From CSP1-1 sp035620615 (GTDB lineage Archaea > Thermoproteota > Nitrososphaeria > Nitrososphaerales > Nitrosopumilaceae): a DNA stretch of 13,650 nt. This document shows, one piece after another, positions 5,304 to 12,143 of the stretch. Each line of letters begins with the position of its first letter. Positions within the stretch are counted from its first letter, which is position 1. The DNA lies in assembly GCA_035620615.1 (NCBI GenBank), contig DASPGM010000019.1:1-13650 (forward strand), in the 5' to 3' direction. The notes beneath the pieces are model-generated. The model did not search any database, was not told where the DNA came from, and saw only the letters and a list, made by a program, of their open reading frames with translations. The position numbers were made by a program, and so were the translations under genes.

Positions 5304-6590
5304 ATGACACAAAACCAACTTCTTCTGGTGGCTGTATTGTCAGTCCTTAGTTTAATATTCCAGCCTTATGCTTTTGCTTCTCCTAATTTAATAGATGCAA
5401 AGTTAAATGCCCCGTTTACGATAAAAATTGGAGATACTGCCCAAATTAAATCAGAAAACTTGATGATCACTTTAACAAATCTTGAAGACTCTCGGTGTCC
5501 TAGAGATGTAACGTGTATTTGGGAGGGTGAGGTAATTCTATATCTTACTCTCAAAAAAGGTGGCGATAAATCTAAAGAAACCGATTTAGAACTAAAAACA
5601 AGCCATAGCTCAGAAATTTCCTTTGAATCTTATTCTATTTCTTTATCTAAAGTAGTGCCCTATCCAATTAGTCCAAATGATATTAACAAAGAAAATTACT
5701 TTGTGACACTTGTTGTTAAACATGAAGGTCTATCACCGCTCAAGCAATTCAAATCAGGTGTGCCGATAGAAAAAATAACATGTAATTCATCTCTAATACT
5801 TGTACAAAAAAACAATGGTAGTCCTGCATGTATAAAACCAGAACATTCTGAAAAACTAGCTATGAGGGGTTGGATTAAATCAAATTCATTGCCAGTAGAT
5901 GTTGATGCTAAAGAACATGCTCTTGAGGTGGCAAAAAAATTCATTTTGAATAGTCCTACCTTTGTCTATGATGGAATGAAAGAAACATTAAATCTCCAAC
6001 TAGTTTCAATTATGAAATCATTGCCTGAGCAATATGTAATTGAGGCAAAATATTCAAGCAGACATGGTGGATATGGAGACAGAACAGATCAAATACTCAC
6101 ACAAGTAATTACGCCACATACAGTTGAAATTATTGTTGCTGAAGGATTTGTAATTTCAGCAGTTACTGATGGAAAATGGGATGAGCTTAATCACCAATAT
6201 GTTCTAAAAAAGCCTGGTTCAGATGATCTTTCAATGCATAGATCTCCTGTACATGATTATGCTTCACTAATTGAGACACTTCAAGCCACTGGGGTTATCG
6301 TGGAATTAGTAGAAGATTTAGAGGACTCTTCATTTTCAGTTCCAGGAAAAGTAATATCATTAGATGGCGAGCAAGTTCAAGTTTTTGAATTTTCTTCAGC
6401 AACTGACGCTCATACTTCGAGTCAAATTGTATCAAAAGATGGAACTGAGATTGGTACAAGTGTAATTCGATGGATTGATACTCCTCATTTTTACACCCAA
6501 GATAGGTTGATTGTTTTGTATGTAGGTCATGATCAAGAAACTTTGGATTTACTTGAAAACTTACTAGGTTCTCAATTTGCAGGAATGTAA
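5304..6590 (+). CDS. Secreted three-module protein of unknown function
   Basis: From the ATG at 5304 the protein has 428 aa (a TTG at 5295 would add three residues). Residues 5-25 are a signal peptide with cleavage after AFA. Module 1 (about 33-140) is a beta-rich domain with 'DSRCPRDVTCIWEGEV' and 'PYP', which I recognise as a recurrent domain in secreted bacterial and archaeal proteins; Cys65 and Cys71 could pair. A linker (about 145-190) with 'SPLKQFKSG', Cys160, Cys176 and 'SPACIKP...LAMRGW' resembles a segment common in thaumarchaeal secreted proteins. Module 3 (about 318-428) ends in 'FSVPGKVISLDGEQVQVFEF', 'WIDTPHFY', 'RLIVLYVGHD' and 'GSQFAG', another recurring extracytoplasmic domain. 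No catalytic motif is evident. It appears monocistronic, with T-rich DNA after the stop. Confidence 0.75.
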   Translation: MTQNQLLLVAVLSVLSLIFQPYAFASPNLIDAKLNAPFTIKIGDTAQIKSENLMITLTNLEDSRCPRDVTCIWEGEVILYLTLKKGGDKSKETDLELKTSHSSEISFESYSISLSKVVPYPISPNDINKENYFVTLVVKHEGLSPLKQFKSGVPIEKITCNSSLILVQKNNGSPACIKPEHSEKLAMRGWIKSNSLPVDVDAKEHALEVAKKFILNSPTFVYDGMKETLNLQLVSIMKSLPEQYVIEAKYSSRHGGYGDRTDQILTQVITPHTVEIIVAEGFVISAVTDGKWDELNHQYVLKKPGSDDLSMHRSPVHDYASLIETLQATGVIVELVEDLEDSSFSVPGKVISLDGEQVQVFEFSSATDAHTSSQIVSKDGTEIGTSVIRWIDTPHFYTQDRLIVLYVGHDQETLDLLENLLGSQFAGM

Positions 6591-6657
6591 AATCTTGACC
6601 TAATTTTGAGTTAATTTTTCTAATATTTTCCAAAAATTTTACTTGAAAATCCCTATT

Positions 6658-6708
6658 GGTCATAATCACTTATGACCAGTCAGCATAAATTATGACCCCA
6701 ATTTATCA
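6658..6708 (+). promoter_or_regulatory. Operator with three TTATGACC half-sites plus TATA box
   Basis: GGTCATAA (6658-6665) and TTATGACC (6670-6677) are a perfect 8-bp inverted repeat with a 4-bp spacer. A third identical half-site, TTATGACC, lies at 6690-6697, exactly 20 bp (about two helical turns) from the second. It abuts a TATA-like ATTTATCA (6701-6708) about 28 bp before the ATG at 6732. This arrangement strongly suggests a dimeric regulator that blocks or recruits transcription factors at the promoter of the 49-aa gene. The FilR1-type regulator encoded just downstream is one candidate (inference). Confidence 0.6.
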
Positions 6709-6731
6709 ACATCATTCTATACAGTATACAT

Positions 6732-6881
6732 ATGAAAACACAAACATATCCAACAAAAACCCTTGGTACCTGGGATAAAATGGTACACGCTACTTTCCGC
6801 AAGGTTGTCGCCTTTGACCTTTTATTTATGGGTCTTGGCATAACTGTGGGAGCTGGTATTGGGGCATTCCTAGTTTCCTAG
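6732..6881 (+). CDS. 49-aa single-TM membrane peptide
   Basis: This complete ATG-TAG frame encodes a peptide with a basic, polar N-terminus (MKTQTYPTKTLGTWDKMVHATFRKV) and one hydrophobic, glycine-rich segment (about 27-48, ending GAGIGAFLVS). It would sit in the membrane with its N-terminus probably inside. The frame is preceded at about 28 bp by a TATA-like box and an inverted-repeat operator, and ends in a hairpin plus T-run, so it looks like a real single-gene transcription unit despite its size. I do not recognise a family. The downstream neighbour is a transcriptional regulator on the same strand with its own promoter. Confidence 0.6.
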   Translation: MKTQTYPTKTLGTWDKMVHATFRKVVAFDLLFMGLGITVGAGIGAFLVS

Positions 6882-6904
6882 GAATTCCATCTTCTTTTTT
6901 ATTT
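6866..6904 (+). terminator. Hairpin plus T-run after the 49-aa gene
   Basis: ATTCCTAG (6866-6873) and CTAGGAAT (6878-6885) form a perfect 8-bp stem with a 4-nt loop that includes the stop codon. It is followed by a T-rich tract (6891-6904). The same tract contains TTTATTTA, about 24 bp before the next ATG (6926), so terminator and downstream promoter overlap. Confidence 0.5.
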
Positions 6905-6925
6905 AGGCAAAAAATATGAAATACG

Positions 6926-7726
6926 ATGGTTGATCTTTATGAAAAATCGGCAGATCACTTTATGGAGCTAGCCAGCCCTCAAAGACTGCAAATCTTATTT
7001 AGTTTACTTGAAAAAAAATCTACTATTACCGGTCTTGCAAAGAAACTTGAAACTACAAAACAAGAAATGCATAGAAACTTTACAAGACTTGAAGACTCTA
7101 AATTAATTCAAAAAGATGTTGATGGAAATTATTCTTTGACTACATTTGGAAATACAATGTGTACCCAGGTCCCTTCAATCGTGTTTTTGTCTCAAAATAT
7201 GGCATATTTTACTGACCATAATTTTGGGGACGTCCCAACAAAATTCATCATGAGATCAGGACAGCTTGCCGGAGGCAAAAGAATTAAGGGGGTTGTAAAG
7301 GCATTTGAACAATGGAAGCAAATCTACAAAAATGCTAGTGAATACATCTATGAAGCATTGTATGAAGTTCCACTAGATTTGATAGAACCTCTTTTCAAAA
7401 GAACTAAAGATGGCGTAAAAATCAACTATATTTTTTCAGAATCAGCAATTACCCCAAAAGGACGGAAGGAACTTCTTAAAAAACTCGGAGTATCGAAATT
7501 AATTGAAGAAGGAATGGTTGAAAGAAAGATGAAGGATAAAATCTCTACAGTAGTCGTATTAAATGAAAAAGAGGCTTGTATTCATTTCCCTAGTCTGGAT
7601 GGAGAGCCTGATATGACTGAAATGTTTTATGGAGATGATCCAATGTTTCATGAATGGTGTCTAGATTATTTTAGGTATTGTTGGTATGGCTCTGATACAT
7701 TCCAGGAGAGCAAATTAGAAGAGTGA
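6926..7726 (+). CDS. FilR1-type winged-helix transcriptional regulator
   Basis: This 266-aa regulator has an N-terminal winged helix (about 1-75). 'SPQRLQILFSLLEKKSTITGLAKKLETTKQEMHRNFTRLEDSKLI' contains the recognition helix, and 'NYSLTTFG' is the wing. The C-terminal part (about 110-245) matches the archaeal FilR1 middle-domain type (Pfam family formerly DUF1724), known from methanogen regulators and expanded in other archaea. That domain probably senses a ligand; the ligand is unknown. The ATG at 6926 follows TTTATTTA at about 24 bp, so it is probably leaderless; an ATG at 6916 hits a stop after five codons. Neighbours are a small membrane peptide upstream and a DUF2061 membrane protein downstream, which makes local regulation plausible. 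Confidence 0.8.
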   Translation: MVDLYEKSADHFMELASPQRLQILFSLLEKKSTITGLAKKLETTKQEMHRNFTRLEDSKLIQKDVDGNYSLTTFGNTMCTQVPSIVFLSQNMAYFTDHNFGDVPTKFIMRSGQLAGGKRIKGVVKAFEQWKQIYKNASEYIYEALYEVPLDLIEPLFKRTKDGVKINYIFSESAITPKGRKELLKKLGVSKLIEEGMVERKMKDKISTVVVLNEKEACIHFPSLDGEPDMTEMFYGDDPMFHEWCLDYFRYCWYGSDTFQESKLEE

Positions 7727-7780
7727 TTATATCATGGCAGAATTTTCTAAGATAGATCTTACATAATATCCATTTTTGGG

Positions 7781-7807
7781 AATGGTTTGAACAACAAACC
7801 ATTATTT
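7781..7807 (+). promoter_or_regulatory. Perfect 9-5-9 inverted repeat before DUF2061 gene
   Basis: AATGGTTTG (7781-7789) and CAAACCATT (7795-7803) form a perfect 9-bp inverted repeat with a 5-bp spacer, overlapping a TATA-like ATTATTT (7801-7807). It could be an operator for the DUF2061 gene or a hairpin ending the FilR1-type transcript. The overlap with the A/T box favours an operator. Confidence 0.45.
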
Positions 7808-7820
7808 CTTGCTTAAAAGG

Positions 7821-8129
7821 ATGTATGGTGTATCCATGCACAACATAAAGGAGATTATAGAAACTACCTTCAGTTATTTATTGGAAAATCAAAAAAGAAC
7901 TCTAGCAAAAACCGCCATTTATCGAGGTTCAACTACTGTTTTGTTATTCACTCTAGGATGGGTTATGACTGGAAATCTCTATGAGACATCTCTGATTACT
8001 ATAGTTTTTAATGTAATAGCCACTGCAATTTACTATTTTCATGAAAGAATGTGGGGCAAGATAAGTTGGGGAATATTGCCACAAACTAAAAAGACTGATG
8101 CTAAATATGCTAAAGTTTTGGAAATCTAG
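7821..8129 (+). CDS. DUF2061 small membrane protein
   Basis: The protein is about 103 aa. The segment 'KTAIYRGSTTVLLFTLGWVMTGNLYETSLITIVFNVIATAIYYFHERMWGKISWG' has the DUF2061 pattern: an arginine-containing first helix, T/G between two TM helices, and the terminal 'YYFHERMWxxIxWG'. Two membrane helices are predicted. The function of the family is not established. Start choice is uncertain. TTG 7809, ATG 7821 and ATG 7836 are in frame; the TATA-like box at 7801-7807 would place a leaderless start nearest 7836, which would also give a length nearer that of the family. Confidence 0.75.
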   Translation: MYGVSMHNIKEIIETTFSYLLENQKRTLAKTAIYRGSTTVLLFTLGWVMTGNLYETSLITIVFNVIATAIYYFHERMWGKISWGILPQTKKTDAKYAKVLEI

Positions 8130-8190
8130 ATAATTGAAATTTACTGTCCCTCTCACCACTATTAGGCATGCCACAAAGAGTAAGGTATTG

Positions 8191-8199
8191 AGATATATT
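8191..8199 (+). promoter_or_regulatory. TATA-like box for the 69-aa gene
   Basis: GATATATTT is centred about 23 bp before the ATG at 8218, suiting a leaderless promoter and supporting that start. Confidence 0.4.
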
Positions 8200-8217
8200 T
8201 CTAAAACAACTCAAAGC

Positions 8218-8427
8218 ATGTCAACAATCCAAGTGACAAAAGAATGGCAACCCCAGCCTACAAAAAGTCTGGTTGAAAGCAATCCAGTAGAAGAAGGTAA
8301 AAAACTATCAAACTTAGGTAATGACGCACTATCCAGAACCACTTTATGTGCAAAAGATATGATGGGTCTTTCTTGGGTACTATCTGATGATCTAGAGTCG
8401 ATATTTAATGGAAATGATATTTGGTAA
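8218..8427 (+). CDS. 69-aa hypothetical protein
   Basis: A complete frame from the ATG at 8218 encodes a polar, acidic-ended protein without membrane segments (MSTIQVTKEWQPQPTK to ESIFNGNDIW). It has a single cysteine and no recognised domain. The frame is also open back to a TTG at 8134, but the TATA-like box at 8191-8199 points to 8218. The opposite strand is open over the same region, so protein evidence would help. A weak hairpin, CTCTTT (8429-8434) with AAAGAG (8443-8448), follows the stop. Confidence 0.45.
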   Translation: MSTIQVTKEWQPQPTKSLVESNPVEEGKKLSNLGNDALSRTTLCAKDMMGLSWVLSDDLESIFNGNDIW

Positions 8428-8524
8428 GCTCTTTTCAGAAGTAAAGAGAATAGGTATGCCAAAATATCCTAGGGATTTGCTAGAATCATTAAGATGAATC
8501 CAAAAAACCTTGAAAGAATTTATT

Positions 8525-10342
8525 TTAATGTGCTAATTTTCTAACAAAAATATACACTATAACAATAATTTCTAATCTTCCTAAAATCATTAAAAAGCTA
8601 ATCACTAACTTTGTTGCGGGATTTGTATCAAATCCGATAATGCCTGATGATAATCCTCCTGTAGTTATTGCACCTGTGGCTTCAAAAAATGCATCATCGA
8701 AATCTGCACCCGAAATATCCATCAAGTGAACGGCAGTAACTAGTGTCAATAATGGAAATAAAACAATAATTATTGTGGTAGACGCCACATCTTTTTTAAC
8801 TTCAATTGAAAGATGTTTTCTCTCTTTTTTGTTTATTGCTTTTTTAAAATCTTTAAGATGGAAAAATCTAAATATTTTGATTCCACCAGCTGTTGAAAAT
8901 CCACATCCACCAATAAACATTAAAATTGTAAGAATCAAGTGACCTGAACTACCAAGCGTATCAAGGTGGTCTGCTTGAAGTCCGCCAGTTGAGCTTGCAG
9001 ATATTGTATAAAATGCTCCAAGTAAAGGATCAAAACCACTTGCTAAAATAAACAATGGAATTGCTGCAGCAATTATTGCAAAATAAACTAAAACCTCTGT
9101 TCCTAATTTTGGGGACAAAAATCTTTTTCTAACAAATGCATAATGAAATGTAAATGGCAAGGCACCAAGAATTAAACCTGCCATTAAAATAATCTGTTCT
9201 TGCCAAACTAAATTTTGTAGAATTGTTGAACTTGGAACAAAACCACCAGTAGCTACAGTACTCATTGCAAGTGAAAAATTATCAATAATGTTTCTTTCTC
9301 CAAACAAGTAAAGTAAGGATGCAATAATGATTATGTATACTGAAAAAATTATAGTAATTGTTCCAAATAATTCCCTTAAATGTAAAGTCCTTCCTGAAAT
9401 AAGACCGCGCATTGATTGTAGTTTGCCCTCTGGGTAAAAAGCGGTAATTACCAAATAGATGAAACTCATTCCCCCAACTAGCTGTGTAAAGCTTCGATAA
9501 AATGTGATACTTTGAGGTAAAACTTCTGGAAAATCATATAATGAAATTCCTCCTGTTGTAAATCCTGCCGCACTTGAAAAAAATGCATTTGCAAATGAAT
9601 CAACATACGAACCATCTATTGGAAGTATATACAAATATGGAATTGTCCCAAATAAAGTTAGAATAAATAAACTTGAAAAAACAAGAATTGATGCTTGTTG
9701 AAGATTTAAGCTTGCCTTTTCACCATATGAATTTAAAAAAAATCCTGTAACAAGCAATAATACAGTAGTTAGATAAATTCCTGTTGCAGACACTGTTTCA
9801 TTAAGTACGGTAGCTAAAATCGCTGGAACAAGCAATAGGACTCCAGCAAACTGGAGAACAAATCCTAAATTGCCAAGAATAGCCTTAATTGGCGGACTCA
9901 GTAATCTTGGTTGTGTCGCTGTGGCATCTCTTATCGCGTTAGCAATTATGTGCTGAAGAATGATGCCAATAATGATATTATCCTCAGTTATTACAGGAAG
10001 TTTTCTAATTTTATGATCACGCATTATATGTAATGCTTCTCTTAATGTGGCGTTCTCGCTAATAGTAATTAATGGAGAAGTCATGATTTCTTTTAGGGCG
10101 GTAGTTTCTGCATTGATATTTGCATCTCCGACTTTATTTAGAATGTCTTCATCTGTAACAATTCCTACAGGGGTTTTTTCATGGTTGATTACAATAATGT
10201 CATCTCGTTCGTAATGTTGTAAAATTCTGGCGGCTGTCCTAGTTTTAATATCTTCATCTAAAACAAGAAAATCTTTTTGCATGTATCTTTGAACTGATTT
10301 TGATAGAACATAGTTAATTGATCGCTCTGGTGCAGTTGACAA
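8525..10342 (-). CDS. trkH: TrkH-type potassium transporter with N-terminal CBS pair
   Basis: The 605-aa protein joins two CBS domains (about 14-75 and 83-143) to a TrkH/KtrB-type K+ channel subunit (about 150-605). The four pore loops carry glycine selectivity-filter motifs: AAGFTTGGIS (258-267), TVATGGF (362-368), ASSTGGLQ (449-456) and TGAITTGGLSSG (556-567). Family signatures IGGCGFSTAGGIK (477-489) and LMILGRLE (584-591) are present. It should conduct K+ (possibly Na+) through the cytoplasmic membrane, gated by ligand binding. In bacteria the gating subunit is a separate TrkA/KtrA RCK protein; here the fused CBS pair may sense adenine nucleotide or ionic strength (inference). Start is TTG at 10342, supported by a TATA-like box about 27 bp upstream; the next ATG (residue 21) would cut into the first CBS. 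No TrkA gene is in the window. Confidence 0.88.
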   Translation of the reverse strand: MSTAPERSINYVLSKSVQRYMQKDFLVLDEDIKTRTAARILQHYERDDIIVINHEKTPVGIVTDEDILNKVGDANINAETTALKEIMTSPLITISENATLREALHIMRDHKIRKLPVITEDNIIIGIILQHIIANAIRDATATQPRLLSPPIKAILGNLGFVLQFAGVLLLVPAILATVLNETVSATGIYLTTVLLLVTGFFLNSYGEKASLNLQQASILVFSSLFILTLFGTIPYLYILPIDGSYVDSFANAFFSSAAGFTTGGISLYDFPEVLPQSITFYRSFTQLVGGMSFIYLVITAFYPEGKLQSMRGLISGRTLHLRELFGTITIIFSVYIIIIASLLYLFGERNIIDNFSLAMSTVATGGFVPSSTILQNLVWQEQIILMAGLILGALPFTFHYAFVRKRFLSPKLGTEVLVYFAIIAAAIPLFILASGFDPLLGAFYTISASSTGGLQADHLDTLGSSGHLILTILMFIGGCGFSTAGGIKIFRFFHLKDFKKAINKKERKHLSIEVKKDVASTTIIIVLFPLLTLVTAVHLMDISGADFDDAFFEATGAITTGGLSSGIIGFDTNPATKLVISFLMILGRLEIIVIVYIFVRKLAH

Positions 10343-10362
10343 TATACCTTTCTTTAAAATTT

Positions 10363-10375
10363 GATTATTTTAAGT
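10363..10375 (-). promoter_or_regulatory. TATA-like box for the trkH gene
   Basis: On the minus strand ACTTAAAATAATC is centred about 27 bp before the TTG start at 10342. This supports TTG as the true start of a leaderless transcript. Confidence 0.4.
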
Positions 10376-10380
10376 AAGAT

Positions 10381-10437
10381 TTGGTCAATCTTTATGAATA
10401 ATGTATCTGAGAAAAATCAGAATTATTCTTGGGTCAA
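10381..10437. promoter_or_regulatory. Palindrome flanked by direct repeats in divergent intergenic region
   Basis: GAATAAT (10396-10402) pairs with ATTATTC (10422-10428). Inside, TCTGA (10406-10410) pairs with TCAGA (10417-10421), giving a 12-bp stem with a 3-nt bulge and 6-nt loop. TTGGTCAA (10381-10388) and TTGGGTCAA (10429-10437) flank it. It lies between the trkH start and the divergent secreted-protein gene, so it could regulate either. The rest of this 170-bp gap shows no gene. Confidence 0.4.
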
Positions 10438-10512
10438 ATAATTTCTCGATCTGTTCCTAATCTTTAGATGAAAAGTTGAAATTACGATGAATTGCTGTGA
10501 TTATTTGACTAC

Positions 10513-12120
10513 ATGTCAACCAAAATTTACTTATTTTCTATACTGATGATTTTTATCCTAACTTTTCCTTTAGCTTTTGCTCAGCATCATGGAGGCGAGC
10601 AGGCTCCGCCAATTAGTTTTGGAAGTGGACAAGTAACTGTTAGTACATCACTAATTCCCGCTGATTTTATTCCAGGAAAAAATCCTGATGTCAATTTGAA
10701 AATCAGATTTTTTGATATCTCCACTAATAAAAATATTCAAAGTGTTACTTATCGAGTTCAGATTTTCTATGGCACTCAACTTGTTGCAAATCAAATGTTT
10801 TTTGATAAAGACGGTGAGCTTGATATCAAAATTCAACCAAGGCCTGAATGTGCTCAAGAAGAATTGTGGAAATGTACAAAATATCAAGGAGAAAATGACC
10901 CTGTAGTGCCTAATGCACTCACCTCATCAAAATTAAGCACCCCGATAATTACTGGACCAGTATTTTCTACTAGCGGTCAATATATGGTAAAAACATCCAT
11001 TATAGGTGCCACAAACCCAAGAACTCAAACAAGCGAAGATATTACTTTTGAGACATCGATTACAATACCTCAAGAACAACAGTTCATGATAACCTCTTCA
11101 AATACTCAATACTCCTTTATAGTAAAAAATTTTCAAGAACTAATTACTAACTTTCAATACGATGAATCAATAAATTCAATTGTTTTTCAAATGCCTTTTG
11201 ATTGGGAACATATGGAACATATCGATTCTGTTAAAAATAATATTGAAATTCCAAAGGATTTTCCACCTTTTCAAAATGTAAATGGTTTTAAGGGAACAAT
11301 TAATGATGTTCCAATTTTTTCAAAAAATTTACACTATGACAAACACTCAAGCAAAAATTCAAACACAATTCATTTAACTATTGAAAACACTGAATTAAAA
11401 CAACTAAAACAAACTACATCTGGAATGAAAGTTGTAATAACTCCTAATTCTCAGTTGACATCTACAACAAAAGATCTTTTCTTTGATAATGGATTTAAAG
11501 CATCAGTATCTTATGATTCCAAATATTCTCAAAGTAAAGACAATCTTTTTTCAATTGCATTTTTTGATTCTAAAGGAGATGTGGTTTCTGGTATTCGTTA
11601 TGGATATAGTGTAAAAGATCCGCTTGGAAAAGAAATTGTAAACACAGGAACTAATCCAAGCATTTTAGGAATTAATTTGCCAAATGGTGTGGATTCTCAA
11701 GTAATCCATATTCCTGTTGAAGGCAAATACAAGATGCAATTAGTGTTAATAGGAATTGGCGCAAATGACTTTGATAGATTTATTTTCAAAGATTTTGAAT
11801 TTGAAATATTAAAATCCGAAACCTCAAAAAGTATCCCGAGTGCAGTAAAGTCTGAAATTCCAGAATGGATAAAAAATAATGCCGGTTGGTGGGCTAGTGA
11901 TAAAATAGATGATAATTCATTTGTACAAGGAATTCAATTTTTGATAAAAAATAAACTCTTGAATGTTCCTCCAACATCGCTAACAGCAAATTCTGATACT
12001 AACGAAATTCCTTCATGGATAAAAAATAATGCCGGTTGGTGGGCAAGTGGAGATATAGACGATGGATCCTTCATTCAAGGCCTTCAATATCTTATTAAAA
12101 TTGGAATTATTCGTGTTTAA
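10513..12120 (+). CDS. Secreted protein with two C-terminal WIKNNAGWWA repeats
   Basis: The 535-aa protein has a signal peptide (1-23, cleavage after AFA) followed by a histidine-containing QHHGGE start. Residues about 40-440 look like several beta-sandwich domains; Cys residues are few (a short segment around 117-124). At the end are two copies (about 449-487 and 498-535) of a repeat built on IPxWIKNNAGWWASxxIDD and SFxQGxQxLIK. I associate this repeat with secreted or surface proteins of Nitrosopumilus-like archaea; it ends several unrelated proteins and may mediate attachment or sorting (inference). The two copies share 30 identical nucleotides. The ATG at 10513 gives a clean signal peptide. 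Function unknown. It is convergent with, and 23 bp from, the zinc-ribbon gene. Confidence 0.8.
   Translation: MSTKIYLFSILMIFILTFPLAFAQHHGGEQAPPISFGSGQVTVSTSLIPADFIPGKNPDVNLKIRFFDISTNKNIQSVTYRVQIFYGTQLVANQMFFDKDGELDIKIQPRPECAQEELWKCTKYQGENDPVVPNALTSSKLSTPIITGPVFSTSGQYMVKTSIIGATNPRTQTSEDITFETSITIPQEQQFMITSSNTQYSFIVKNFQELITNFQYDESINSIVFQMPFDWEHMEHIDSVKNNIEIPKDFPPFQNVNGFKGTINDVPIFSKNLHYDKHSSKNSNTIHLTIENTELKQLKQTTSGMKVVITPNSQLTSTTKDLFFDNGFKASVSYDSKYSQSKDNLFSIAFFDSKGDVVSGIRYGYSVKDPLGKEIVNTGTNPSILGINLPNGVDSQVIHIPVEGKYKMQLVLIGIGANDFDRFIFKDFEFEILKSETSKSIPSAVKSEIPEWIKNNAGWWASDKIDDNSFVQGIQFLIKNKLLNVPPTSLTANSDTNEIPSWIKNNAGWWASGDIDDGSFIQGLQYLIKIGIIRV
11865..12044 (+). repeat. In-gene repeat encoding WIKNNAGWWA units
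   Basis: The nucleotide segment at 11865-11894 is repeated identically at 12015-12044 (30 of 30 bases, including synonymous positions). The remaining codons of the two units differ. This points to recent duplication, gene conversion or strong nucleotide-level constraint. Confidence 0.75.
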
Positions 12121-12143
12121 CTAGAATTTTTCTATTTTCTTAA

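Noticed and set aside
6295..6669. A 124-codon open frame on the minus strand
   Set aside because: It overlaps most of the C-terminal module of the plus-strand secreted protein, which has recognisable domains, and its own sequence shows no domain. It also overlaps the TTATGACC operator.
10393..10440. 15-codon ATG-TAA frame in the trkH upstream region
   Set aside because: It coincides with the palindrome and is too short to support as a gene.
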